This document shows positions 11,704 through 24,430 of a stretch of DNA of 64,000 nucleotides, in pieces. The notes under the pieces are model-generated. The model saw only the letters and a program-made list of their open reading frames with translations, was not told the DNA's origin and did not search any database. Each line of letters begins with the position of its first letter. Within the stretch, counting starts at the first letter, position 1. The position numbers were made by a program, and so were the translations under genes. Origin of the DNA: Anthopleura xanthogrammica (Eukaryota > Cnidaria > Anthozoa > Actiniaria > Actiniidae); NCBI GenBank assembly GCA_964019055.1, contig OZ025208.1:17630228-17694227 (forward strand), in the 5' to 3' direction.

Positions 11704-11914
11704 TTATAGAAATAGTTCCCCGATGTAGTCGTGATTAACATATCGTCCATAGGCAAGGCAGCCGATGGTATAAACCTCAGCCATCGCACGAACTATTCGG
11801 TTTTCTATAGCAATCTGCTGAAAGGTCTTTCCCGTGTTGACCTCCTTCGCAACATGAACTTTCTTTCCTGAAAGCTTTAGCTGGCCGTATAGTCGACACA
11901 ACCGCGTTTTCTCA
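11704..11914 (-). CDS. Candidate terminal coding exon, protein not recognised
   Basis: A strong acceptor (TATTTTCCAG) at 11915-11924 opens a frame of 69 residues ending in a TAA at 11704-11706. It begins KTRLCRLYGQLKLSGKKVHV and continues through NTGKTFQQIAIENRIVRAMA and YTIGCLAYGRYVNHDYIGEL. Composition and codon use look coding: balanced, basic early, with no low-complexity runs, unlike the A/T-rich surroundings. I do not recognise the family, and no upstream exon could be linked to it on the minus strand. It could also be a fragment of a transposon-encoded protein. The call rests on the splice site and protein-like composition only. Confidence 0.4.
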
Positions 11915-14214
11915 CTGGAAAATAGATATAATATAGATTTAGGCACTGCCTAAAAGTGGAGCTCCCATAAATAGTATATTTAGTGCTAAAAACGTGACAA
12001 TTGTGTGACGCGGCATAACGCTGGTTATAGAGTTACCACTTCGTTTGATTTTACCAGAACCCAGAAGGAAAAACTAAAAGAAAAACCATTATTTTAAGCA
12101 TTCAAAAGCATTAGAAAACTTTTCAATTCGAAGAAAAATAATTATAGATCGTAGAGCATATGAATACATGTATAGAACAAAGGATTTTATTCAGCAAATC
12201 TTAGTAATCAAAGTTATACGTTTTTTAGGTGGAAAGTGAACTACACTGAAAGTTGTCGAAAAATATTACTGATAAGCTTAAGCTTACATTCACTTGAACT
12301 TCACATGTAAAAAGAGACATATTCATTAATGCAAGATAATAATTTTCTTTGTTAGTAAATTGGTCTTTGAAAAGTTTTTTTTCAGATTTATTCTTAACTT
12401 TATTATCGAGCGAAATATCTTACAAAAACATAAGCTTATCCATAAAAAAAAACAAGCTCATCATTTTTGCGATTGTGTAATAGTAATAGCTGGAAAAGCC
12501 CGATAAATAACAAATGTTTGGTGTGATATGTATTCCTTTTTCATATTTCATTCAACATTAAAATAAATTATCTATAAAAATGTCAAAATATCCATATGAT
12601 TATGAAATATGGAATCTTGTTTTGACTTCGCGTGAGGCTCGCTGGCCGTCAAATATATTTTTTCAAAGAACTAAGTCTTTTTACTAAGTAGTCTTAGCCT
12701 TTTTTCTTGAAATGGGATCAAAACCAAAAAATCAAAGCTTCAAATATCGCTTTTTTGGTTCACAAGTAATAAAGAAAAAGATGATAAAAATCTAGAATGC
12801 AGTAAAAACGATAAACTATCCAAGTTTTTCTGACAATGTTTCCCGAAGCAACGTCCTTGGCTTGTCTGAGAGTTTCTCCAGCTAGTTTACACATTTCTTG
12901 TCGATTTTTTACGAAATATTAGTTAACATTAATAAATTTGCCTTCTATGAAGTGTTTTCTACGGAACTGAAATATTATTCTTGCAGTATAATCAGGTTTT
13001 TCTAGTCTACAGGCCACTTTTTCTCTCACTGAAGTTTCAGTCACGAAACTTCATCGTAAGATTAAGAATCTTCCCTCGCTAAATCTTCTTTAGCAAGTCG
13101 CTAAAGTCGAAAAATTGTTTTTGTTTACTTTAAGACAGACATAACTTCGATTAAACGTATTTTTCGTATTGCAAAAATAAGAAAAAATACTTCTTGATCC
13201 ATCTTTGACTACATTTCTGTGCATTTGTGAGTAAGCAAAGCGCGCGGGAACCCTGTGCATAGTGGTACACGGACGGACGTATGTATGTATGTATGTATGG
13301 ACAATAGAATGACGTAATCAAGCCATGAAAAATCAACTCGATGGATTACCATTTTTTCTTAAGTATGGTGCTCCGCTAAAAATATGTTATTTTACAACCA
13401 CTTTATGGTAATATTTAAGATAATATTTAGGATAATATTTAGGCGTGATTCTATTGAAGTGGTCCTAAAGTAACATACATCTACATCTTTATTAGTTGAT
13501 AAAAATTGTAAAATATCACATCAACTGTACATAACATGTTTATATAATAAGATAAATAATTAATAATTGAGAAGTTACAATGAGTAATAAAAATAATAAT
13601 AGAGCAAACGCATTAAAACCATTGAAACAAATGCAAAACAAGACACAAAATGCAAAACAAGACAACATATTTGTATATTTACTGCAGTATTATCTTCGGT
13701 TAAGCGTACGTGCTTTGATTCTCGCGAAGAGAAATTAGATCTTGATGGTCGTTTACTAAAAGCGAAGAGTAAGAAACGTTGAAAACCAATTACTAAAAAA
13801 GAAGTAAAACTTTAAAGTAAAATCAGTGGCGCAAAAGCTGACCTTTCTGACATGATAACTGGCTTAACTGCGAGATGTCCAGCACCTCAGTCCTTTCCTA
13901 CCGAAGACCAACCAAGTTAATATGGATCTCACGACTATCAATCCTGATGAAACTGCATATTTCACTTCTGAGTCGATGTTCCATGTACCAGCTCTTTCTA
14001 AGCTAATTAAGGCACCAAATAAATCATTGCCTACAGGACAAATAAAAAACCTTAGGACTGACTCTACGCATCTGATAAGTATTCATCATTTTTTCTATCC
14101 AATTTACTATATAGATATATTTGACAAGAAGCATTTGATATTAGATATCTATTTATCATTTAAATTTTGTAATATATGCTTCCGCTATCTTAATAACAAT
14201 ACTCTGTAGTACTG
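11915..14214. other. Gene-poor A/T-rich spacer
   Basis: A short GTAT microsatellite lies at 13276-13297. At about 13478 the motif ATCTACATCTTTATTAGTTG reads, on the minus strand, like a LINE 3' end (AATAAAGATGTAGATG), so a minus-strand LINE remnant may extend from there. The last 300 bases before 14215 may be the 5' part of the following LINE. No host gene was recognised. Confidence 0.4.
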
Positions 14215-17200
14215 ATGGCAGACAATTTACAGGGTATATTACCCTTTTGTCATCTTGATGATGACGCATTTCGACTTGCCATTTTCGAATTGAACCAAGG
14301 ATCTATAAATTTTGATACTGATCGTTTAGAATCTCTCTTCTTTAACCCATTAAGCACAAATAATACCACCCAAACTTCTTTTGACATTGACCCTGATCAA
14401 CAGTTTTACTGCAATCATAACAGTGACTATTATGTCCCTGAGCAATTTAATGATCTATGTCAGATTGTTGATACAGATTTTTCAGTTCTGCATCTTAATG
14501 CTCGCAGCATTAACCAAAACCTACATAGTCTCACAGAATTACTTACTACTCTAAATATGACTTTTTCTGTTATTGGAATTAGTGAAACTTGGCTTAAGAA
14601 TAATGATGATCATTCCATTCATTTGGATGGCTATGACTTCATCCACAGTTGTAGATCCGAAAAATCAGGTGGAGGTGTGGGTATCTTTGTTAACACTAAT
14701 CTGGACCATAAACATAGGTATGATCTTGATTATTTTGATCATCAAGTTTTTGAATCTATTTTCATAGAAATTGAAAGACCAAAAGAACACAATATAATTA
14801 TCGGTACCATTTATAGGCCAACAGGAAGTGATTTCTTAGAATTTAACTCAAAATTAAATGAAATACTTGACAAAATATCAATTAAACAAAAACCATGCTA
14901 TCTAATTGGTGATTACAATATTGATTTACTAAAATATGAACAGCATACATACACAAATGATTTCCTTGATACTATGTTTTCTCATTTTTTCGACCTTTAA
15001 TTAATCATCCGACAAGGATTACATCACACACTGCCTCTTTAATTGATAATATATTCACTAACCATTTCCCTAATGGGGTCATGACTATTGGACTGATATT
15101 TTCAGATATCTCAGACCACTTACCAATATTTACTCTCCTCAGACATTCTGAATCACATGATTCTAATCTCTCTATCAAGCTAAGTCGACGTCTGATTAAT
15201 TCTAATACCAAAGAAAAATTTAATAAGGAATTAACTAACTGTGATTGGGAAAATTTTTTTAATTCTAATGATCCCAATACTGCATATGAATACTTCATTA
15301 CATCTTATAAGGCCATTTATGAAAAATGTTTTCCATTTAAAACAATATCTCGAAGAAAAGCTAAATTATTTACCAAACCATGGATTACCAAGGGACTTCA
15401 AAAAATCAATTAAAACCAAGAGTAGATTATATAAGACTCTCCTTAAATATCCATCACCAATAAATGACAGTACATATAAGAAGTATAAAAATAAGTTACA
15501 ACACTTACTAAAAATCTCTAAAAGAAATTACTATGATGATAGACTTGAAAATGCCAAAGGAAATGTCAAGCTGACATGGAAATTACTTAATGAAGTTATT
15601 AACAAAAGAAAAACTAGATGAAAAATGCCCTCATCCTTTATACACAATGATCATGAAATTAAGGATCCTCTAGAAATTGCTAACAAATTCTGTGATTTCT
15701 TCACTAATATTGGCCCCAATCTTGCAAAAAAATTACCACAATCTGAAGTTTCACATGGAGCATTTCTCAGAAAAAATGTAGATGAAACTATCTTTTTAAG
15801 ACCAGTGCCTGAAAATGAAATTCTAAACATTGCAAAATCCTTTAAATCAGGTAAGGCTACTGGCTATGATAATATCAAAATTGATGACATAAAAGAAAAT
15901 ATTCACTTGCTTAGTGCTCCACTTGCTCATCTTCTTAATATATCAATTTCCTCAGGTATAGTTCCTAATGACATTAAGATAGGCAGAATTATTCCTGTTT
16001 ATAAAAATGATAATGCATCCTTTTTTAATAATTATAGACCAATTTCTATTCTACCAGCCCTTTCAAAAATTGAAAAAACAATTGCAGTAAGAATAACTAA
16101 TTTTATTGAGAAACATGATATCATTTATAAACATCAATATGGCTTTCGCCCTAAGCACTCAACAAGTTTGGCTTTATTGCATCTTGTAAATCAAATATCT
16201 TCCTCCATTGATAACAAAGAAACATGTGCTGGAGTTTTCTTAGATCTTTCTAAAGCATTCGATACGGTAAATCATAATATTTTACTAAACAAGCTTAATC
16301 ATTATGGCATAAGGGGCTTAGCTCTTGACTGGATTAAAAATTATTTGAATGGCCGCAAGCAATATGTTGATTACAAAAATATTTCTTCTGAATACCAGAC
16401 GGTAAAATGTGGTGTTCCTCAAGGCATTATCTTCGGTCCGCTCTTGTTTCTTTTATATATAAATGATATTACTTACTCTTCTGATCCGCTGAAGTTTATT
16501 CTTTTTGCTGATGACACAAGCGTTTTTTATTCTAGTAAATCTATCTCTGATGTTTTTGGAACACTTAATTATGAGCTTGCTAAAGTATCCAAATGGTTAA
16601 TTGCAAATAAGCTACCTATAAATGTTAAAAAAGCTAACTTTATAGTATTTAAAGCAAGACAAGAGAAACTAATATTAGGAAATTTATGTTTAAAAATTGA
16701 CAACAATATTGTAGAACAAAAACAAAATATTAAGTTTTTAGGAGTATTTATTGATGAAAATCTTAATTGGAAGCAACACCTGAAAATTATTTCTGGTAAA
16801 GTAGCTAGATCTTTAGGTATACTATCCAAATCTAAATTCTTTCTCTCACAAACTTCTCTGTACAAATTATATTACACCCTTATTTATCCATACCTATATT
16901 ATGGTAATATTGTTTGGGGATCCACCTACCCTACTACTTTAGATAGACTCAATATTCTCCACAAGCGTGCCATACGAATTATCACAAAATCTAACTTTGA
17001 TGCCCACACTGCTCCTCTTTTTTTCAAAAACAAGCTTCTCTATTTAAAGAACATCAATTCTCAACAAGTTGGAATATTTATGTATCAATTTCATAACAAA
17101 TTTCTCCCCAAATCGTTTCAAAATATGTTTGAATTAAATTCGCATATACATTCATACCCTACTAGGCATGCTGAAGATTATAGACCTCATTTTTGTAGAA

Positions 17201-17343
17201 CTAATATTAAAAAATTCACTATTGTATTTCAAGGCCCTCAACTTTGGAACTCATTACCTACCGAAATAAAATCTAGTCATTCATACAACTCTTTCAAAGC
17301 AAACTTAAAGAAACATTTAGTTGACCTTTCACAACCTAGTTGA
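14215..17343 (+). pseudogene. LINE ORF2: endonuclease plus reverse transcriptase, disabled
   Basis: An apurinic-type endonuclease frame (14215-15000) shows LHLNARSI, GISETWLKNN, SGGGVGIFV, GTIYRP and LIGDYNIDLLKY. The SDHLPIF motif follows in another frame (15081-15413), after a frameshift near 14990. A second frameshift near 15400 leads to 15241-15621, and an in-frame TGA at 15619-15621 precedes the RT frame 15625-17343. RT landmarks: NNYRPISILPALSK; motif A VFLDLSKAFDTVNH; motif B GVPQGIIFGPLLFL; motif C LFADDTSVFY. A C-terminal LYYTLIYPYLYYGNIVWG block and WNSLPTEIKS tail follow. The length and domain order are those of a CR1/L2/Jockey-type ORF2. At least two frameshifts and one stop make it inactive. 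Confidence 0.9.
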
Positions 17344-17599
17344 TGCACTAAATGATTCTTTCTTCCAAAATACAAACTTTCACTTTCGCTATATTTCCTT
17401 TCTTTTTTTTTCTCTCTCTCTCTCTGATTCTTATCAGTGAACCTATAACTCTATAACTAACTTTAACACAGCTAAGGCAGTTTAAATGTCATAAGCCATG
17501 TGGTTTCTTTTTAAACTGCCTTACCATCGGAATGTTGAATTTTGTCACATTATTATTATTATTATCTATTATCTTGTAAATAGAATGTATTATTAATAC
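14215..17599 (+). mobile_element. LINE body; 3' end displaced to 28707-28742
   Basis: The LINE 3' UTR continues after the RT stop to TTAATAC at 17593-17599, where a long TIR element begins. The same heptamer recurs at 28700-28706 and is followed by 36 bp ending in a poly-A run. Removing 17600-28706 joins the UTR to that poly-A tail, which is how I place the LINE's real 3' end. Its 5' end is not defined. Confidence 0.6.
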
Positions 17600-18059
17600 C
17601 ACAGGGAGCCCAATTTAGATAAAAGTAAAAGGTGAAAATAAAATCGGGAAAAAATCGCGTTTAATTATTTTTTTAAATTCCAGGTCAAGATAATGTCCTC
17701 TATAATACGAACAAACAAAAAGATCCGTAAAAAATGCACTAGAACATTTTTTTCGCGCGCGCCTTTGTTTTCCTATATAATTCCCCTATGGTATCCTACG
17801 TGTGGATTTGGATCAATATAATTTAACAAGGGAGGAAAGTCAAGCCGCCATCTTGAGCAACACAACACACTTTAAACCACGATTTCACCTTCTTTTAAAA
17901 CACAAACTCCCGAAAAAACTTGACCAAAATGTTCCCTAGGATGGGGGATTCATTTTTTTAAAGTCGTTTTGATCTTCCTCACCGATTTCTCGGAACGAAA
18001 TTTACGTGCAGAAAAGTTTTCGCTGGCTGAAGATTTCCTGACTATCTTCTGTACGGAGT
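17600..18059 (+). repeat. Left long terminal inverted repeat
   Basis: Matches the reverse complement of 25528-25987 from CACAGGGAGCCC to TATCTTC(T/G)TTACGGAGT-like sequence. The short frame beginning MIFLTDFSERNLRAE occurs in both copies but changes its ending where the repeat stops, so it is not called as a gene. Confidence 0.8.
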
Positions 18060-19676
18060 GTTACGTGGCGCGAGACTGGAACGAGACCAATTTCGACCTC
18101 ACTACTCTCTCGCTTAGGCATTTTGTCACTTGTACAAAGCCCACCACCAACCACCCCACACAGCTAGTTTTGCTCTTGAAAAATCCTTCTACAAACTTCT
18201 CCATGGCCGATTTTACCAACTATTTTTTACCTCAGAGTTTTCGTCTGTTTATTGCAATTTTGCCCTGAAAAAGTACAAAAATCTCCAAAATTTGGAGTTG
18301 AATGAGAGAAATCCAAGGTAAATTTCACTAAACCTGATATTGCGTTGGATTAACTGTAGTTATCTTTTGTTTTGCAAGTAAGATCAAGTAGCTAAGCGTA
18401 AAGAAAATCCACAGGTAAAGAAAAATTACTCGTCAAATCTTTGTTAGGTTATTAGAATATATGACATTTCTGAATGAAATTTGCAGGAAACCCTAACACA
18501 ATTATTCAAAGATTACCTACTTGTTGGACTAAAATCATAAGGAATTTGAAACTCACCACATTTAACCGTAAATAAGCGACAAATTTGTCGATGAAAACTC
18601 AACATCGCCAGAAAACCGCGACATGCAAGTGCGGTCAGCGGTATTCAATGGGCGCATTGCGCATGCGTTTAATAAGTGGAAACAGAAAAAACCTACTCTA
18701 TCGAAGATATTTAAACAAGGGAATCAAGATTAAGGCCCATCTCGACTATATCTTAGAAATTTTTTAGTAGAAACTCGCGCTTTTTTCAAAAGTTCTCGCA
18801 AGTTTAGTAAAGACCGCTGACATTTCTGATTTATTCGCGGGCTTACGGACCTTCCTGCGATGGTACATACATTTGGGCGCTATTTTTTGGGAGTCCCACT
18901 GGATATTCGGACCAAATATGCTATTGTGTGCCCCGATCGAGAGTTGCTCTTCAAAATGGCGTTTCAACTATGAGATTTGGCTTATTCTTTGCGAAGATAT
19001 CAAGCCCCGAAGTCAGGGCATTTTGCGAACTTTAACGGGGAAACATGGAGGTATTTTTAAGCTGTTTAACTGCTGTTATTGTTCAGCAATCGAAAGGAAA
19101 CCTCGGATTTTATCCTAGAGCCGAGACTTAGTTTCGAGCTGGTGCTCAAATAATTGAACAATATTTCTGAATGCAGACATTTGTTTCTTTTGTCGTCTAT
19201 TCTCTGTTTCGGCGAATTACAAACTAATTTAACTTTCGTTTATTTTTCCGTTCTCATACAAACCTCTGCTTTCAGTGCGATTTCTCTAGGAGTCATTTTG
19301 AAATTTAAAAAGGAAACCTCAAATTTAGATTAAAGTAATATTTTTCTTGCAGGTTATAATGTCCTATAAATGAATTACAAATTGTGATGCAGACATTTTT
19401 GATCCGCCAACACACAGGCTATATTTTAGACACTTTTTGTTTTAAACCCATACATTTCTCATAACTTTTCGCCGGCCGTATTTTCTTCTGAGCCGGGTTA
19501 ACCATGCGTGACATGGGTAGCGGCGCGGTTTTCTGGCGATGAAGCTTACGGCTGAAATTATACGAAGGGCGGTATAAATGAAATAAAGATAATTTGCAAG
19601 AAGAGTTTTCCAATCACAATTTCATAAAGTTATTAAAAGTGTTATATTTGTAAGCTTTTAAATCAAAAAGGAAATT
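18060..19676. other. Interior of the long-TIR element, no gene seen
   Basis: Only short frames without domain signatures. The motif CGCCAGAAAACCGCG near 18608 has a partly inverted relative near 19525 (GCGCGGTTTTCTGGCG). Confidence 0.4.
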
Positions 19677-19679
19677 TGC

Positions 19680-21178
19680 ATGCTAGACCCATCTAAATCT
19701 ATAGGCCCCTCTAGTATCCCAATTAAGCTATTAAAACTTTTACAAAATTATCTCTGTAATCCCTTACAAAAACTCTTCAATTGCTCATTTTCAACTGGGA
19801 TTGTACCTGATAAATTCAAACTTGCTCATGTAATACCTGTTTTTAAGAAAGGCTCACTAACTTGTGTTAGCAATTATAGACCAATCTCACTATTATCATG
19901 TTTTAATAGATTGTTAGAAAAACTGATGTACAAAAGACTATTTAATTTTCTTGATAACAAAAAAATATTATTTGATAATCAATTTGGATTTAGAACCAAA
20001 CATTCAACCACTCAAGCTACATTACTTATAATTGATAAAGTCCAACAAGCAATTGAAGAAAAGAAATATGCCTGTGGCATCTTTTTAGACCTCAGCAAAG
20101 CTTTTGATAGTGTGGATCACAGCATACTTTTGAAAAAACTAGATCATTATGGAATTAGGGGGTTGCCCCTTGATTGGTTTAAATCTTACTTGTCCAATAG
20201 ACGACAACTAGTATGTATTGGAAACACTAAATCTGATGAAAAAAATGTTATTTGTGGTGTTCCTCAAGGAAGTGTACTGGGTCCATTACTATTCCTCCTA
20301 TATATAAACGACTTTAAAAACAGCTCTGACTTGTTTGAATTTCATTTATTTGCAGATGATTCAAATTTATTTTACGCTCATAAGAGTATAATTGAGTTAG
20401 AGAATTTCGTCAATATTCACTTAGCTAGAATATATATGTGGCTTTCAAGTAATCGACTTTCACTAAACATAGATAAAACTAATTTTGTAATTTTCCATCC
20501 ACTGCAGAAAAAACTTACTTATCTTCCTAATCTTCATATAAATCATATACCTATTGAAGGTAAAAAAAATGTTAATTACCTTGGTTTTAAACTTGATTCT
20601 CACTTAACCTTTAAAGCTCATGTTCAATATATTACTAAAAAACTAAAAGAACCATAGGAATCCTATCTAAATTGCGTCACTATGTTAATTCTAATGTACT
20701 TATTCAACTCTATTATTCACTAATCTACCCTTACTTGACATATGGAATCTCTGTCTGGGGAAATACTTATACTACCACTTTAAAACCTTTGTTCTTGTTA
20801 CAAAAGAGAGCTGTTCGCATTATAACATTCTCAGCTTTTGACGAACATAGCAGCCCTCTCTTTAAACAACTTGGAATTATTAAATTGTCTGATTTAGTAA
20901 CTCTTCACATTGCTCTTCTAATGTATGACTTTCACACAAATAATCTACCAGTTGCTTTCAATAGCTTTTTCAATTTAACTACAAATCGACACTCATACAA
21001 CACAAGATTCGCAGCAAGACAATCCTTATGTATTCCTAAAGTAAGAACAAATTATGGTAAATTTTCTTTCCGCTTTCAAGGACCTAAAGTATGGAATGAA
21101 ATAGACACTTCAATGAAATCAAAATCAAAAGCTATTTTCAAATCTACATTTATATCTAATTTGATTGAAAAATACTAA
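19680..21178 (+). pseudogene. LINE reverse transcriptase, 5' truncated and frameshifted
   Basis: Readable RT from about 19677: LDPSKSIGPSSIPIKLLKLL; NYRPISLLSCFNRLLEK; motif A GIFLDLSKAFDSVDHS; motif B GVPQGSVLGPLLFLLY; motif C LFADDSNLFY. The frame shifts near 20655 (one-base change around KKLKEP) and continues to 21178 through LYYSLIYPYLTYGISVWG, ending FQGPKVWNEIDTS and a stop at 21176-21178. The endonuclease is absent. It resembles the LINE at 14.2 kb but is a different copy, inserted within the long-TIR element. Its 3' UTR runs into A/T-rich sequence and then the tetranucleotide array. Confidence 0.88.
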
Positions 21179-21730
21179 ATTTTTTCATCAACTTATTCCC
21201 TTATCTGTATATACACCTGAAATTATCTTTTTTGCTCTTTGTCATTTGTGTTGTTTGTTGTGATTATACATCTTTTTTTCTTGTTTTTCTTGTAACTCAT
21301 ACTTTAATTTGGCTTGTTTTCTTTGTTTTCTTCAGTAATAAACTATGCTTTGTCTGACCCCACAATGCCTCAAATGCCTATAAGGCTACCTGGCTCGATT
21401 AACGTTAAGTTATTCCAGGTATCCTGTACCTATTTCCCAGGCTAACCTAAAATTAAATTGAAACAAACTGATATGAACTAATATATATATACATATATAC
21501 TTATAATGATACACATTACAAAAAATCACATCTATATATAATAATTATTACATTTCTATCTATATAATTATTTATCAAGTTGGTTTTGTAAATAGCTTGT
21601 ATACATATATAAATTTCAAATATGTACTTTTCTATTTATCAATTATCAATCTATTTATAATTAATATCTAAAATTTATTTATATATATTTGTAAAAATAT
21701 CTTTAGTTTTAGAGGTGCAAATAAATATAT

Positions 21731-22096
<366 letters not shown>

Positions 22097-22720
22097 TACA
22101 ACGTCAAATTTGAACTTATCTGAATGGCTTGTCGATGCATCCTCTCTTGAATTGAACAAGTTTATATCCATATTTCATAACTTTGCATAGTCAGTTGAAT
22201 TCAAAAGTATTTGTGAGCAGAAGAGTTGGCAGTTTTTAATGAGTTGAAAGTGTGTCTTCACTTGCTTCAACTGCTCAGAAATCAGGTGAAAACGTCGAAA
22301 AGTGACGAAAAACTATCCACGTTCGATGTAATTTTGCATAGCTCCTCAATAACTCCTGGAGAGTTTTGATTATTTCTCAAAAATAAGACACGATACAGGG
22401 GCGGATACAGGATTTTTCAAGGGGGGGTGGAAAAAGATTTCGCTCAACCAAGGTCATTACACTTTATGTAAAGAACGAAATTAGAAAGGCGATAAAAAGA
22501 TATAGATTTGTCAAAATATTTGTCAATGCAGCTGCGTTCTAGAAAAAGGAAAGGATCGTAAAACATATACAAAACTACAAATAGTTTCACTTAGCTACAA
22601 CACTCTGTGTTGACTCAATAATTCAGCCCAAGCTGGTGGTGGACCCCATGTTGGAGTCACAGCTAACTCTTTTAAATTTTGGTTTTCTAAAATTTCCCTG
22701 ACAGTTCCCAATGAAAAGGG

Positions 22721-24430
22721 TCAGATTGATTCCCCCTTGAACTTCTCAAGATAAGGCATATCTTTTAATGTTTGAACTAAGGACGAAATGTGTTCATCTT
22801 TAATTTGCAAGCAATACGAGATATTCAAAACTCTAAGCGATCTGCATTGCTTACATTGCCAGAAATATGGGACATGAGCCTGCTCATCCATGCGCAATGA
22901 TGCGTTTCAGCTTACAAAATAGCCGCCGAGTCTTATAGGAAATGTATGGGGAATATAGAGCTTCCTCTATTTACGACGAATAGGGTTTTATTTCCTCTGA
23001 GCTCCACATCGCGACAAACAACCCACCCTACAAGCTACTAAATAAGCGTAAAATGATCATTGAATCATGCGACATATTGGTTCCCGGACTACTTGCCTTC
23101 GAAAGGCTTCGAAAGCTCTAGATTCCATACATCGTCTATAAATCTGGCCACACTTGACCCCAAAATCGTCTTATTTGAGCTCGAAAAAATTTAAAAGTAA
23201 AAGAGCTCCACCTCGATATCACCAAACGAGTGTTTAATAAATCCAAAACCGCTCAAAATAGACAGCATGCCTTCAGAATGTAGGTTCCCAAGAAGCTTGA
23301 AGTTAGGTTAAATTTTAAGCGATTCGACGCGTTGTTAGCTCGTAGTTTTCAGTTAAAAATGACAAGAAACCACAGAGAACTGCTCCAAACAGTTTCAAAA
23401 CCCCCTAAATATCGCCATTTTGTTTTTACAAGCTCCTATTGACTGCTGAGATACAATAAGGAAGCTTAAAGTAACGATTTACGTTTGAAACTTGTTTCTT
23501 GTCCTTCATGGGCTTCCTGTGGTGAGGCTTATCAACAGAAAAATAATAGTTGTTCTTTTGATTGTCAATTAACTATTTTTTGGCAAGAATTGTTTTACTA
23601 ACATCATAGTTGAATATAAATATGTGCTTGGAAACCATGTAGTTATATTTTTCCTCTAGAAAACCACTTCATTTTCATTCATGCGTAACACCGCTGACAA
23701 TGTCCAATATTTCTGGCAATGAAAACATACTATCATATTCATTGGGTCGATACTAGTACAACTATACACATTTAAAGATTTTAAAGAGTGCATGCTGTAT
23801 ATAAAATCTAATGAAATCATAGAAGTATTGTAAGTTAAATCAAGATATTTAACGTTTTCACAGCGTGCAAGACTGTTTTCTATGAACATGTAAGGACTGT
23901 TATAACGCACAAGTTTTTGAGAAAACCTTAGTCCAAGCTTTCGGAAGTGCTTTGCATGCTTAAGTATTATACTCTGAAATGTTTCCACGGTCAGCTCAAC
24001 ATCTATTTCCACTGCTTTCCAAATTTCCCCTGACCATTGTACTAGATAATGAAAGCGCCGGCAAACACATCCTACGCCCAGAGAATCTTGAATCGAGAGA
24101 TATGTAAATATCTCAACTAAAATTTCAGAGGGAAGATCGTTCAAAGTCAAAGAAGCACCTGACAGAGAAATCATTTGATAAATGCAATGTATCGACTAAA
24201 GTAAAAATACTTAAGCTTGTTACACAATTTACAAATGTCGTGTCTTTGTTTGCAGAAAAATATTAAAACAATTGAGCTTTTTAAAATCAAGTTTTGTGCT
24301 GTAAAGTTCAAAATATTGTCTGTGATACTTACTTGAAGTACTGCTTTCAGTATTAGGCGGAGTGGGACCGATGAAGCTATTAATTTTTGGTGGTGGTTCA
24401 ACATCCCTATCAGGACTGGCATTATTTTCG
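22721..24430 (-). CDS. F-box / leucine-rich-repeat protein gene (partial, probably disabled)
   Basis: Three phase-consistent exons: A 24430..24333, B 24158..23731, C 22849..22721. Donors are GTAAGT and GTATGT; acceptors are TTTTTCAG, TTTCTCTGTCAG and CTGGCAATGTAAG. Exon A encodes a proline-rich linker (DVEPPPKINSFIGPTPPNTE). Exon B encodes a canonical F-box (LNDLPSEILVEIFTYLSIQD, VCRRFHYLV), then leucine-rich repeats (NVKYLDLTYN, LKSLNVYSCTS). Exon C continues the repeats (CRSLRVLNISYCLQI). F-box proteins recruit substrates to SCF ubiquitin ligases. The frame meets a TGA at 22721-22723 but continues coding-like for 41 more residues (KELAVTPTWGPPPAWAELL) to a TAG at 22595. The TGA is therefore probably a nonsense mutation. 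The first exon is not identified. All exons lie inside a TIR-bounded element. Confidence 0.72.
22854..23721. mobile_element. 868-bp inverted-repeat element filling an F-box intron
   Basis: CATTGCCAGAAATAT then (G/T)GGACAT at 22854 is inverted at 23700-23721: 22 bp with one mismatch. The surrounding intron is 22850-23730 (881 bp), so only 4 bp and 9 bp of intron lie outside the element. The donor (GTATGT) is just outside one end and the acceptor TAAG just outside the other. No coding capacity and no clear target duplication. Confidence 0.55.

Noticed and set aside
13922..14209. 95-residue frame just before the LINE ORF
   Set aside because: Could be an ORF1 remnant, but it lacks a coiled coil, zinc knuckle or other ORF1 mark and becomes A/T-rich.
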